In this document: one piece after another, positions 22,906-33,327 of the stretch
How the letters are laid out: each line of letters opens with the position of its first letter
Position numbering within the stretch: position 1 is the first letter of the stretch
Notes under the pieces: generated by a model
Seen by the model: only the letters and a program-made list of their open reading frames with translations
Told to the model about the DNA's origin: nothing
Databases searched by the model: none
Position numbers and translations under genes: made by a program
Origin: Henckelia pumila
Taxonomy: Eukaryota; Streptophyta; Magnoliopsida; Lamiales; Gesneriaceae
Assembly: GCF_033568475.1 (NCBI RefSeq)
Contig: NC_133122.1
Location: forward strand, 143,227,402-143,291,401
Direction: 5' to 3'
DNA: 64,000 nt

Positions 22906-23879
22906 GACTCACGCTTATATGGTGCACACGAACAAGTAGTTGATGAGGCCGGGTGTGATTGCACGAGACCCATCTTCTTTTCCGCATTTAACAATTTAGA
23001 ATTAGAATAATGTTGCAAACAATAATGATGTTTACTTTCTGAATTTAGTGCATGAGCTGTTTTCCCTGCAGGCATTTGTACGACATGTTAAATATTTATT
23101 GTTTCACTTATGATATCATCTAACTATGAATTGATTCTTTTTTTTGAAAGGATCTAACTTTGAATTGTTATAAACTCATGTTTATTGCTTTTCTTATGGT
23201 ACTTGGTTATTGTTGTTTTATATTCTTTGGTAGCATTGTTGGAGGATTTAAAAATTTTAAATAGGTCATGTCGAAAATTTTTTAGAGTATTTTTTTTTTT
23301 TTTTGAAAACCTGGATTTTTCTAAGGATAATACGCAACCCTGTACAAAATGGCAAAAAAAAATGCACAAAATTAACGTTAGGTCTTTCCTTTTTATCCAA
23401 TTCCCTAACAAAGATATCCCGAGAATTAAGATTATTACATAAACAGAAAAATGACAAAATTGATTGGAATCTTGGTAAAAAAAAAATTATAACCAAGATT
23501 TCCCAAGGCGGATAAGTCGTATCTTTAAAGCTTGTGTTGCTAAATGTCTTGGCTGCTTGTGTTTTCATCGTTGTTAGAATCATGGGCCGTTACATATGTT
23601 TACTTTTTGCCTATTTTAAAGCCCTGGAGTTATCAAATGGGTGGCTGGGAAGTCAAAAACTGATTGAATCTGACTAAACAAATTAAGAAAAAGTTATATT
23701 ATTTGTATAGAAGTTATATTCTGCAGGAGAATTTTTATACACAAATTTGGAGGAGGTCGATTTTTAAGACTCCTAAGTCCCAACACTTTACAAACGATTA
23801 TAAGTTGTCAAAACCATAGAATTAATTTCATTGTTATTATTTTCAAATAGCTACATGTCTTTTATCCAACATACAAAAC
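22906..23879. other. Spacer, no gene seen
   Basis: AT-rich with homopolymer runs (for example T16 near 23291). A minus-strand frame at 22857-23075 has no recognisable domain. Confidence 0.4.
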
Positions 23880-23882
23880 TTA

Positions 23883-24226
23883 GGGAGTGTTTGCAATCAC
23901 TAAAAAAAAGTGATTGTTAGATTTTGGCTTAAAAAAATCATTTTTATGTGTTTTTTATACTTAAATTATGTGTTAGCTTATGCTTAACTTAATTAAAATC
24001 CAAAAGCTAGTCATGTGATGATTATGATTCTCCAAAAGTGATTCTAATAAGAACGTCATTGCTAAAATCACTCTAATCACTTATTTATCAAACACTACCC
24101 AATTTTGATTTTTAGATTTTCACATTTTTTTTCCAAACACTACCAACTTTTGATTTTTCTTTTAACTTTTTTATAATCTATAAATTAATCACTTCTACAA
24201 AAGCACAATCTATTGCAAACACTCCC
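23883..24226. mobile_element. Tourist-like MITE (PIF/Harbinger type)
   Basis: 344 bp bounded by the inverted repeats GGGAGTGTTTGCAAT and ATTGCAAACACTCCC and flanked on both sides by TTA (23880-23882 and 24227-24229). A TTA target duplication with a GGGNNTGTTTG terminus is the classic PIF/Harbinger MITE signature. It has no coding capacity. Confidence 0.85.
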
Positions 24227-24229
24227 TTA

Positions 24230-24865
24230 GATTGAAGCTCCTAGATCTTAATTAAGTAGTGCTTGAAAGAGTTTTTAAAAAATATTTTTCAGTTTTTTCT
24301 CAATGAAAAAAAACCGGTCCAAAGACTCAGTCCTAGCCTGGTCGGATATTACAAATAAGGTTCTCGGTTCGAATTGGTTTCGAGCTTTTAGCTTAGAACC
24401 GAAACTGGCGAACCATTAAGCATTCCTATTCCAGCACAGCAATTTCCTCGATGGATTAAGTATCGACGCCGTCTATTTCATGCTAATTCCGTTGCTCGTA
24501 AATCTGTTGACAATTGTCAACATAAAGACCTGTAATTTCTCAAAGAACACACCATCGTGAAATTGGATCTGTTTGTGAGACAATCAGTCACATTCTGAAC
24601 AAGCCAGTGAGAATCAATTAATTTGCGCACGCTAGCATCATTTTCAGTTTTTTTTTTATTAAAAAAAATATTTTTTCAGGCCGCTGACGAAATTGCAATT
24701 GGTTTTTTGGAATGGTACAGATAAAATGACTGTTTCTGTCCAATACAGATTGGAAATTCACATGCTAGTATGTTAATGTTGGTATTTTAAGGTTATATAT
24801 ATATATATATATAAATTGGCCTTGTCTTAATTATTGTTTCATTTGTATGTGAAAAGTCAAGTGGT
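24230..24865. other. Spacer, no gene seen
   Basis: AT-rich. It contains a short CCGGTTC-type segment (24312-24415) resembling the repeats at 17 kb and a (TA)n run at about 24795-24815. Confidence 0.4.
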
Positions 24866-25880
24866 AGTTTAAGTCATTTTCACAAAATTTAATAAAACTA
24901 ATTTAATTTTTCATTGTTGCATTGATTATGGTTTTACTATTACTATTACTATTATTATTAAAAATTACACATGTTTAAACCATGTTATCAAATTAGATTG
25001 GATTAATAATAACCATTACTATTATTTAAAATATTCTTATTCAAATATGTCTAATTGTTCTTTTAAAATTGTTTAATATTTATAATTAATTATGTAGGAA
25101 AAAATATGATTTGCATAAATGATTTCGAGAATGAATATGAAATCAAATCAATACCGGATTTATTTGAAATTTAACTCATTTTATAACATGCTAATTTTAA
25201 TTAATTCATTAAAAAATATTAAAATAAACTAAATTTTAATATTTTATTTTATTTTATCTTTTACATTTTATTCAAACCCCTAAATTTATAATCTAATTAA
25301 TTTAGAATGGAATAATTCGGAATGTCTTATCAATTGTCTTTTACATGCAGCAACATTTATTAAAAACTAATCACATTAGTTTAAGTCATTTTCACAAAAT
25401 TTAATAAAATTAATTTAATTCTTTATTGTTGCATTGATTATGGTTTTACTATTACTATTATTACTAAAAATTACACATGTTTAAACCATGTTATCAAGTT
25501 AGATTGGATTAATAATAACCATTACTATTATTTAAAATATTATTATTCAAATATGTCTAATTGTTCTTTTAAAATTGTTTAATATTTATAATTAATTATG
25601 TAGGATGAATATGATTTGCATAAATGATTTCGAGAATGAATATGAAATCAAATCAATACCGGATTTATTTGAATTTTAACTCATTTTATAGCATGCTAAT
25701 TTTAACTAAATTAATGTTCATTAACAAATATTAATATAAACTAACTTTTAATATTTTATTTTTTACATTTTATTCAAACCCCTAAATTTATAATCTAATT
25801 AATTTATAATTGAATAATTCGGAATGTCTTTTTAATTGTCTTTTACATGCAACAACATTTATTAAAAATTAGTCACATTA
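24866..25880. repeat. 512-bp direct tandem duplication
   Basis: 24866-25377 is repeated at 25378-25880. Both copies start AGTTTAAGTCATTTTCACAA and end near AGTCACATTA/AATCACATTA, with a few percent substitutions and small length changes in the (ATT)n run and near the TTTTATCTTTTACATT word. The copies are very AT-rich with no coding frame. Confidence 0.93.
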
Positions 25881-26987
25881 TCTTATTTTGTAATATATTT
25901 TTCCCCAAAACTTCTTTTGTAAAATTTTAGTATAAATAATTTATTGAATTATGTTAACATATGTGTATTTATGATCTCATAGAATACATCTAAAATGTAG
26001 CTTTTTGAAAGAACTTTTGAATCATAAACATATGTATCCTAATAAATATTTTTAAAGAAAAACAAAGTTACTTTTTCTCGAATGACGATTGTTTCAAATA
26101 TATTTTTTCTCATCTAAAAATTTATTCATCCCTAATTACAAAGAGTTTGTGTTAATCTATTAACTTTTTTTGTACTGTCATATCTTCACTTAATTAATTT
26201 TTATATCAAGTAATTATATTAATTTAAAATTTTTACATTCATCTATTTTAATATTAATTAATCAATTTTGAACTGTCTTATATTAACTTTTATTTTAAAA
26301 TTGAAGAGCGCGGTCTTTCTCTTGAAAGTAAATTTTATGCACTTATTATGTTTGAAGAAACTGCATTTTTGATCCTGTGATTATGTCATTTTTGTAATTT
26401 TGGTCATTATGTTATCACATTTTAGTTTTAGCTCTACAACTTTTATTTTTGACAATTTTCGTCATATTTAATTGGTAGTGATAATGTAATATTGTACCCG
26501 CCAACGCTTCATCAGTACTGTATTTGTTCAATTTCAGTACCAAGTCGAAAAAAAATACTAAAATTACCATTGAAAAAAACAAAAATATCAGACTAAAATT
26601 GAAATTTTAATGCTCGCATAAAATTGAATATTAATTTACAAAAGATCTGTTCCAAATCTTCCGATATAAAATTAACTATCCATAATATGTAATTCTATAA
26701 AAAAAAAATCAAGAAAGGTACCCAAAATCCATAAGAAGTTAAAATTTGGCGAAAACATAATTAAATATCAAATTTAATGAATAAATTTTGTGGTTTTATT
26801 TTGCAATACTAAGATAATTTTGTTACATAAGAAAATTTTAGTTGATAATCATTTGTCATTATTGTGTTTTATTTGAATCTATTGTGGTGGTTTGGGTATT
26901 GGTCAAATTTTTTTATTTAATGTGAATTTATTTTATTGTTTTCTCCCGGATGGAGAAATGTACTTTGTGATTTTTAAACTATACATG

Positions 26988-27026
<39 letters not shown>

Positions 27027-27047
27027 CACATGTATTTTGTATGTCTA
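25881..27047. other. AT-rich spacer with a foldback repeat copy
   Basis: No gene seen. A foldback-like repeat at about 26355-26620 has TTTTAGTTTTAG-type words on one side and CTAAAATTRAAA-type words on the other around a GC-richer core (ACCCGCCAACGCTTCATCAG). Similar arrangements occur near 31930-32155 and 36765-36935. A (TA)n run lies at 26993-27020. Confidence 0.45.
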
Positions 27048-27565
27048 TGTTGGGGGATCGGGTGTGTGTAGAGGGGGTGAATACACATGTTTAAAATATT
27101 TTGAGCTACAATAGCTCGTTCTTGAAATGTTCAAAAATGAACTGAGCACTGAAAAATTCTATCGAGTTTGGTTACAAAATCAAGCGGAAACACTCGAAAT
27201 AATCCCTATAGAAACTGATTAAGCATTTGAAAAATCGTTTGAAAAGAGTGCAAGAATAGATAATAAAAACATTTTGGTTGAATTATTTTGTCAAATACTT
27301 TTGAATGTAATATTTTGGTGTTTTAAAGTACACATAAAATGTTTCAACAAATCATCCAAAACAGCAACAACAAGTAAATACGATAAAGTAAAGATGGACG
27401 AATTTTTTTACGGATGTTCGGAGACTCAACGCTCTTACGTCACCGCTTCTTTCACATAGGGAAGGATACGCTAGAAAACTTTGGTTATAACAACGTCTTA
27501 TCATACACCCACTCCAACCTTAGTACTTATCCCACTGCCACTGCCTAAATAGGAACTCCTAAATT

Positions 27566-27829
27566 GGGCTAATTGCATTCATACCCCCTGTAAAAAGTCT
27601 AAAAAATATAAACCCCCTAAGAAATATTAATAAGCTAATGCATCCCTCAGTTTTTTAAAATGTAGCACATTTTACCCCTATGTTATACAAACTCGGGCAC
27701 ATTTATACCCTCTCATAGGGGTTTTTATGCTAATTTTTCTAAAACATAGGGTCTAACATGCTATTAATTTTACACAGGGTGTTTTATTTCTTTTAAACTT
27801 TTCACAGGGGGTGTGAATGCAATTAGCCC
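27566..27829. mobile_element. MULE-type MITE
   Basis: 264 bp with inverted repeats of about 30 bp (GGGCTAATTGCATTCATACC and its complement at the other end). It is flanked by identical 10-bp direct repeats CTCCTAAATT at 27556-27565 and 27830-27839. A 9-10 bp target duplication suggests the Mutator superfamily. The interior is rich in poly-C and poly-G steps and non-coding. Confidence 0.85.
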
Positions 27830-28445
27830 CTCCTAAATTCTCAACTCTATCCAGTGACATAACACTGAAGATACAGAGTTTACACATCTGTAATGTCTTT
27901 GTGCAAAGACACTCGCTCAACTAATGTATACAAATCATTTAAAAATGTGTGTGAGTGAGTTGGGTTGTGAAGAACTTGATTGTGAAAGCTCAAGAAATAT
28001 ATCGTGTTCTTTGCACCAAGGGCAAACTCTTGACTTAGCTAAACAAACTGTTTTGATGCCCTCTATTGATGTCGAAAAACTCTAACTAGCTGAATAATCT
28101 TAGGACGTTCCCTCTCTCTTCCTCTTAATCTCCAAATCTTGTATTTATAGCATCCAAAAATGATATAGACGTTAGACACAAGAATATGACTGTTAGAAAT
28201 AATAAAACGGTAATATTTTCATTTTTGGAAAGTAGCTTTGACCGGTTGACTAGATCTGCATCTGGATGAGTCAACTGGATAGAGCAGGTGACAAACTTAG
28301 TGAGCAATCAAGTGAGAGAAGGTGACAAGCGCTCGGTAAGCGGTCGAGTGAGAGCAGGTGACAGCACCTCGACCGGTTGAGAGACCAAGTGAGAGCATCT
28401 CTACTGCTTGAATAAATATTGTTTGTTCATGTACTTATAATTCTT

Positions 28446-28733
28446 GTTGCATTGATTTCTCTGCAAAGTGGAAAATATAAAAGTTGTAGCTCTTTGTCTT
28501 GGCTTTCTAATATAAAAAAAATCACTCATTTCGGAGTTCAAATGAGAGAGTAATGCTTGAAATATTAGAGATGCTAAAAACGGTCAAGGAGAGATTGAGA
28601 AGTCAAGGGATAATAGATCTTGATGCATTGATTTTTGGCCAAAACAATGAGCAGAAAAGTTGTAGCTCTTTGTATTGGCTTTTCAACACATCAAAAATCA
28701 CTCCATTTGGATTTTATATGAGAGAAAATTCTC
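28446..28733. repeat. Diverged direct duplication inside the LTR
   Basis: Two copies of a roughly 100-bp segment, each with GCATTGATTT, AAAAGTTGTAGCTCTTTGT, TTGGCTTT and AAAAATCACTC words in the same order, lie about 175 bp apart (28450 and 28622). Confidence 0.75.
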
Positions 28734-29029
28734 AAACTACCAAACCATGTACAGACTCAAGTTCTGTTATCAACCTGTGCAGAACCAGAAACTTCAATGT
28801 GATTTATCATCTTTTTAGGCTCCGATTCAGACTTGGACTTGTGAAGATGATTTGTAGATCGTCTTCTTATACTTCCGACGCATACTGAATTATTCCATTT
28901 GGATCAAGAAGCTGAGAGATATGACCATTAAATCAGAACTGGTCTGTCATTCCATATGTTGTTACAAGTTCATCCAGCTTAGTTTTGAGACGATGATTTG
29001 GCCTATATATCGTCCGAATTGGTCCACTT

Positions 29030-30893
29030 TGAAAGAGTGGGTGCCCAGTGAGCCAACTTGTGGCTATGGGCTTTGATGACTCTTTGTAAAAACAATCTTT
29101 TGTTTAATGTAATTTACACTTTTATTAATGGCAATGACTTTATATTACTTCATATTGTTATATTGTGATATACTATTGTTGTTTTGATAAAGACCTTGAA
29201 TATACCATAGTGTATGTAAGATGTGGTAGAACATGGAGATGTCTATCATGAAATACATCTTATAGTCACTGTATATTCTAAACTGTTCCTAGTCGATTGA
29301 GCCATCCGATAATAAGGATAAGGATCGCTCGAGTTTGAGACTAGCATTTGCGATGCGGAGTACCACGTTTCATTGGTAGGGAACATGGAGATGTTCGAAG
29401 CATGCAAATGGATATTCATAGGATGAATAATCGAACTACCCTATCCGGACTTTCCAAGTGGTTATCACTTATCGAGTGGATAAAGTCCGCGGTTTTGGTT
29501 GTACACCATTAGTCCTTACGACTTGAAACATCATGGAGACTCTATATGCTAGTGCTGTGCTTTGACTCGTTTACCGACTCTATGGGGGTCATCAGGTGTC
29601 GAGATTGGGTACAGTTACGACACATATAGGAGTCGATGCATTGTTGTCAAGGATTCACCACATACTTGCGAGTGTGGATATCCTATGCGATCTGAGGAGA
29701 TATTAGTGTGACGAATCTCTGGCCAGAGTACTTGATGTGATTTAAGAAATGGTTTCTTAGTAGCACATGCGATGTCACTAATTTGATCTTCAAGATGTAT
29801 TGCATAGTTATCGAATCTTGAGCGACTCTCGATATACCAATGGTTGTTGATTCGATCGGGATATATGGATGAAGGGACCGTACTGTACGCTAACCAAAAT
29901 CTACTGGTTCTTGTAGGCACTATCAGTGATACCTAGGGAATCATGGGGCGATGTTGCTAGGCGCTTTACCATGATTCGTTGGGCAAGTCGGAAAGTGTTG
30001 TTCCGAGTCACAAGGAGTTGTGAGCCCACGGCTAGCTGTATCCCTGAACCATTGAGGGTCACACAGTGTAATGGAGTTTTAATCCCCGTTGAGATAGTTA
30101 AATTTAAAGAGTTAAATTTAATGAACTAAGGAGTTGGACTTCTTAAATAAGAGTAAGGGAGTAGGATTTCCTAAAATGACATAGGGATGGACATTTTTGG
30201 AAACCACTGAATTCGGATTCAGGAAAATTTATCTTGACTTTAAAATGTGCAGAAATGGTTTCTGTGCACATTGGTAAAATCGGTTTATCAATCGGAGTCA
30301 CGATGAATTTTATATTAATTTTTGAACATGCGGGCTTTGCTTGTCGGGCCCTAACTTATGACTAATGGGCCCTAAGGTGTTAGTGGCCTGCATTATAAAT
30401 AAGTTATTGCAGTACAGAAATTACACAGAACAGGTCATAATTTTTGAGACAGAGAAAATTTTCGAACCCTAGCTCTCTCTCTCTCTGTTCGGCCGACCCC
30501 TCCCCCTCTGCCCGAGATTTTCCGGTCTGTGATTTTGAATTGCAGTCTGGAATAGCGAATCAGATTCGTTTATTCTCTTCGCAGAAAACTTCTGATAGAT
30601 TTTCTAGTGCAATCTATCAGAGGGATTAAACCTCTGTTCGTGGACCTGATTGAAGGAGTTCATCGGTTCCAGGGAGAGACAACAAGAGCAGATAAAATCT
30701 GTTGGTGTCCAGTAATCTCGTTGCGAGATTGAAGGTAAAATTTAATTAATTGTTATTTGAATTTTACACACACAATAATTTAATCGTTAAACGGTTGATA
30801 CCCACACCATGGAATTGTTCCATGATAAAATTTTTAAACTTCCGCTGCACCGGGTATCAATCGTGATTGATCTGAGAGCCGAGTTTTCCAACA
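29030..30893 (+). mobile_element. Solo LTR, 1,864 bp, nested in the older LTR
   Basis: Starts TGAAAGAGTGGGTG and ends TTTTCCAACA, flanked by perfect CACTT duplications (29025-29029 and 30894-30898). Removing it with one CACTT restores the surrounding LTR. A TATA box (TATAAAT, 30394-30400) precedes a CT-rich leader by about 75 bp and sits where an LTR promoter should be. No internal region or partner LTR is present, so it arose by LTR-LTR recombination. The lineage is probably Copia but is not certain. Confidence 0.82.
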
Positions 30894-31156
30894 CACTTAA
30901 CATGAGATATGACTTGTAGACTTTTGCATTGGTTACGCAACGGTTTTGGCGGCTGATCATTTGGATAATTGAGCTATGAGATAAGCTTGAGTCAAACAGC
31001 TACGCCAGAAACTAAGTTGAGTTAAGATTGTATTCCAACAAATTAGCACTTCCAATTTGTGATCTATAAGCTACATACCTACTAAATTTGTTAGAAGCAC
31101 AATAACAAGTTTTGTTATCATCAAAATCAAAATTTCTTGTATTTTTGGATCCAACG

Positions 31157-31580
31157 ATATATATATTCTTAATTAGTTATTGAATTATGTAAATGTTATG
31201 CATCTTTTGTCATGTATTTACTATTTTACAGCTTAGATCTGAACGGTAATTTTTACTAACTTTAGAAAATTGTGTGCATCTAATGATTATGATGTGTCAC
31301 AGTCATTTTTTTTTTTGCAAGGAAAAACTACACTTCTTTCATTGAGTTTTCTCAATTATAAATTCTTTGAATTGTCTCCTGTCAAATAATGTATATATAC
31401 TTCATTTTATCACAATAGTTTTTTAAAATCTATTAATTAACTACTCTTGAATTGTCATTTAGATGAACCTAATTTTTATATCAAGTACTTACATACATAT
31501 TTTTGAAAATAGTATGTACATTTATTTTAATTACTTCATTTTTTCAAGTGTTTTCATTCAAATAGAAAATTATGGCATTA
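31157..31580. other. AT-rich spacer, no gene seen
   Basis: No open frames of interest. Confidence 0.45.
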
Positions 31581-32699
31581 TCTATGCTATATAATTAAAA
31601 TGGAGCAAAACTTTAGAGTGAAGGATACATTTTTTTTTAAAAAAATATTATTCTACATATTTTTTATATAAACATAATATATTTTAGGGGAAAATTTTAT
31701 TTTCTTGTAAGTTGGATTGTTTTGATTTTTTTTTTCATATAAATTGTTAAAGTTTGGATTTCATCCAATAAATTGTTGTTTTTTTTTTAAAGCTTTTTTG
31801 GTTACCCAAAATCACTAAATACACTAGAGATTCCTTATTTGGCACTTATGCTCTTTTATGCCTCTAATGTTATAAAAATAAAGCTTACATTTTACATTAA
31901 AAAATTTACCAAAAGTACATTAATTTGTTACTTTGTGAATTTTTACATTTGCAGTTTTAGTCCTGTGTGCTTTGATTTTTAGCTATTTTACTCTATTTTC
32001 GTTGAAAATATTGGTGTTACGATGTACAAGCTAGCTCCACGTCAGCACTGCATTGATAATGCATTAGCGTCGCATTCGAGAAATGACTAAAATTGCAAAA
32101 AAAAAAAAAAAAAAAGATAGAAAACTAAAACCGAAATATTACAAAGGGATTAAAAATGAAAATTTTTCAAACAAAAAATAAGGGAAACAACAAACTTTTT
32201 CCCTCCTATTTTGATGTTTTGAGGATCATTTTGCTTTATTTTCCTCATTTTTTTACCCAGATAAATTTTAATGTGTGTAATATAAATTTTATTTCAACAC
32301 ACGTGCTATGTAGGAAACCACCGGTTTCAAATAAATCATATTCTATAGATTTAGAGGTTTCAGACAAAAAAAAACAACAAAAAACTAAAAGTTATTTTAT
32401 AAAAGCCATATTTTGACAAACCACATAACTAAAAGCCAAAATATGCTAACTTACGAGACTTGAAAAATTTTCGTATCTTCCGTTTTTGAGTTTATTTCCC
32501 TTATGTTTAATTTTGAAACTTAATAAAGTACCTATAATGAATATTATGGTTTTTCAGTTATTGGTTTTATATCTTTTTGTTTAGTTTGAAAATAATGTTT
32601 ATGACCATTGTCGATAAGATATCTATAATATTTATTAGATGTTAATAAACATATATATAATTCTAAGTTCATCACGTGCAGCGCACGTGCATCTTCCTA

Positions 32700-32700
<1 letters not shown>
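31581..32700 (+). mobile_element. Probable non-autonomous Helitron, about 1.1 kb
   Basis: Ends with a perfect 7-bp-stem hairpin (CACGTGC-agc-GCACGTG, 32673-32689), a short spacer and CTAG at 32697-32700, followed by a host T. A fitting 5' end, TCTATGCTATATAATTAAAA, occurs at 31581 after a host A. The 3' end is convincing. The 5' end is the best candidate only. The interior carries a copy of the foldback repeat (about 31930-32155). Confidence 0.55.

Positions 32701-32774
<74 letters not shown>
32699..32774. repeat. (TA)n microsatellite
   Basis: About 36 TA dinucleotides, starting immediately at the Helitron CTAG-T border. Confidence 0.95.
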
Positions 32775-32775
<1 letters not shown>

Positions 32776-33232
32776 AGCAATGTCGAACTTTTGATTGAGC
32801 TCTAATGTAAGTTTTGATTCACTCGTTCCATATTTAAGTTTGTTTGTAAATTCTACATAAAATTCACACTTAATTCTCTCTCCAATTAAGTTACTCTTGT
32901 TTAGAATTGAATTTTGCATCCTTAAATGTTATATCAGCTAGTAATCGAATTCATTGGAAATAACTCGAGAATGTGTAAAGAGTTGTACACTTGTACGTAT
33001 CTTTCAAGTCTACTGAGAAAACCTGCTCAATTAATTTAAATGAAAGGAAAAACAAAATTAGAATATATACTCTTTTCTAGTATATGCTTAGGAGAATTGA
33101 TGAGAAGTCATCAAATATTAGTTTCTTACTTAGACCCAAGTATATTTTCGTGCTTAATGTGATCAACTTTATAACGTGCCTGTTTTTTTTTTTTTAGAAT
33201 CAAAGTCTTTTTCTTTTCGTGTACGTTTCTCG
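32775..33232. other. Spacer downstream of the KAS II-like gene
   Basis: AT-rich with no coding frame. It contains a T14 run near 33183. Confidence 0.5.
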
Positions 33233-33238
33233 TTTATT
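33233..33238 (-). terminator. Polyadenylation signal of the KAS II-like gene
   Basis: AATAAA on the minus strand, about 90 bases downstream of the stop codon, within ACAAAATAAACG. Confidence 0.5.
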
Positions 33239-33327
33239 TTGTGTTTTCTTCTTAGTAGGAAATAATTTCCAACTAAATTACATACTCACATGTTCTCTAG
33301 TATAATTCTTTTCAACCGCAAATAAAT

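Larger units (their letters stand above)
27048..31156 (-). repeat. Sirevirus-like LTR, interrupted by a MITE and a solo LTR
   Basis: The left edge, TGTTGGGGGATCGGG followed by GTAGAGGGGGTGAATAC, is the inverted complement of the end of the LTR at 60417-61723 (GTATTCACCCC...CTCTACCC..GATCCCAACA). The right edge reads TTTTGTTATCATCAAAAT..GGATCCAACG, the inverted form of that LTR's start (TGTTGAATCC..GTGATAACAAA). Interior words such as CGACCGGTTG also match. It is an old, isolated LTR on the minus strand whose last dinucleotide has mutated. No target duplication was seen. Confidence 0.6.

Noticed and set aside
29615..30129. Open frames inside the solo LTR as host genes
   Set aside because: They lie wholly within an LTR with defined ends and target duplication, and have no domain resemblance.
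32635..32919. Open frame of alternating Tyr-Ile residues
   Set aside because: It translates a TA microsatellite.
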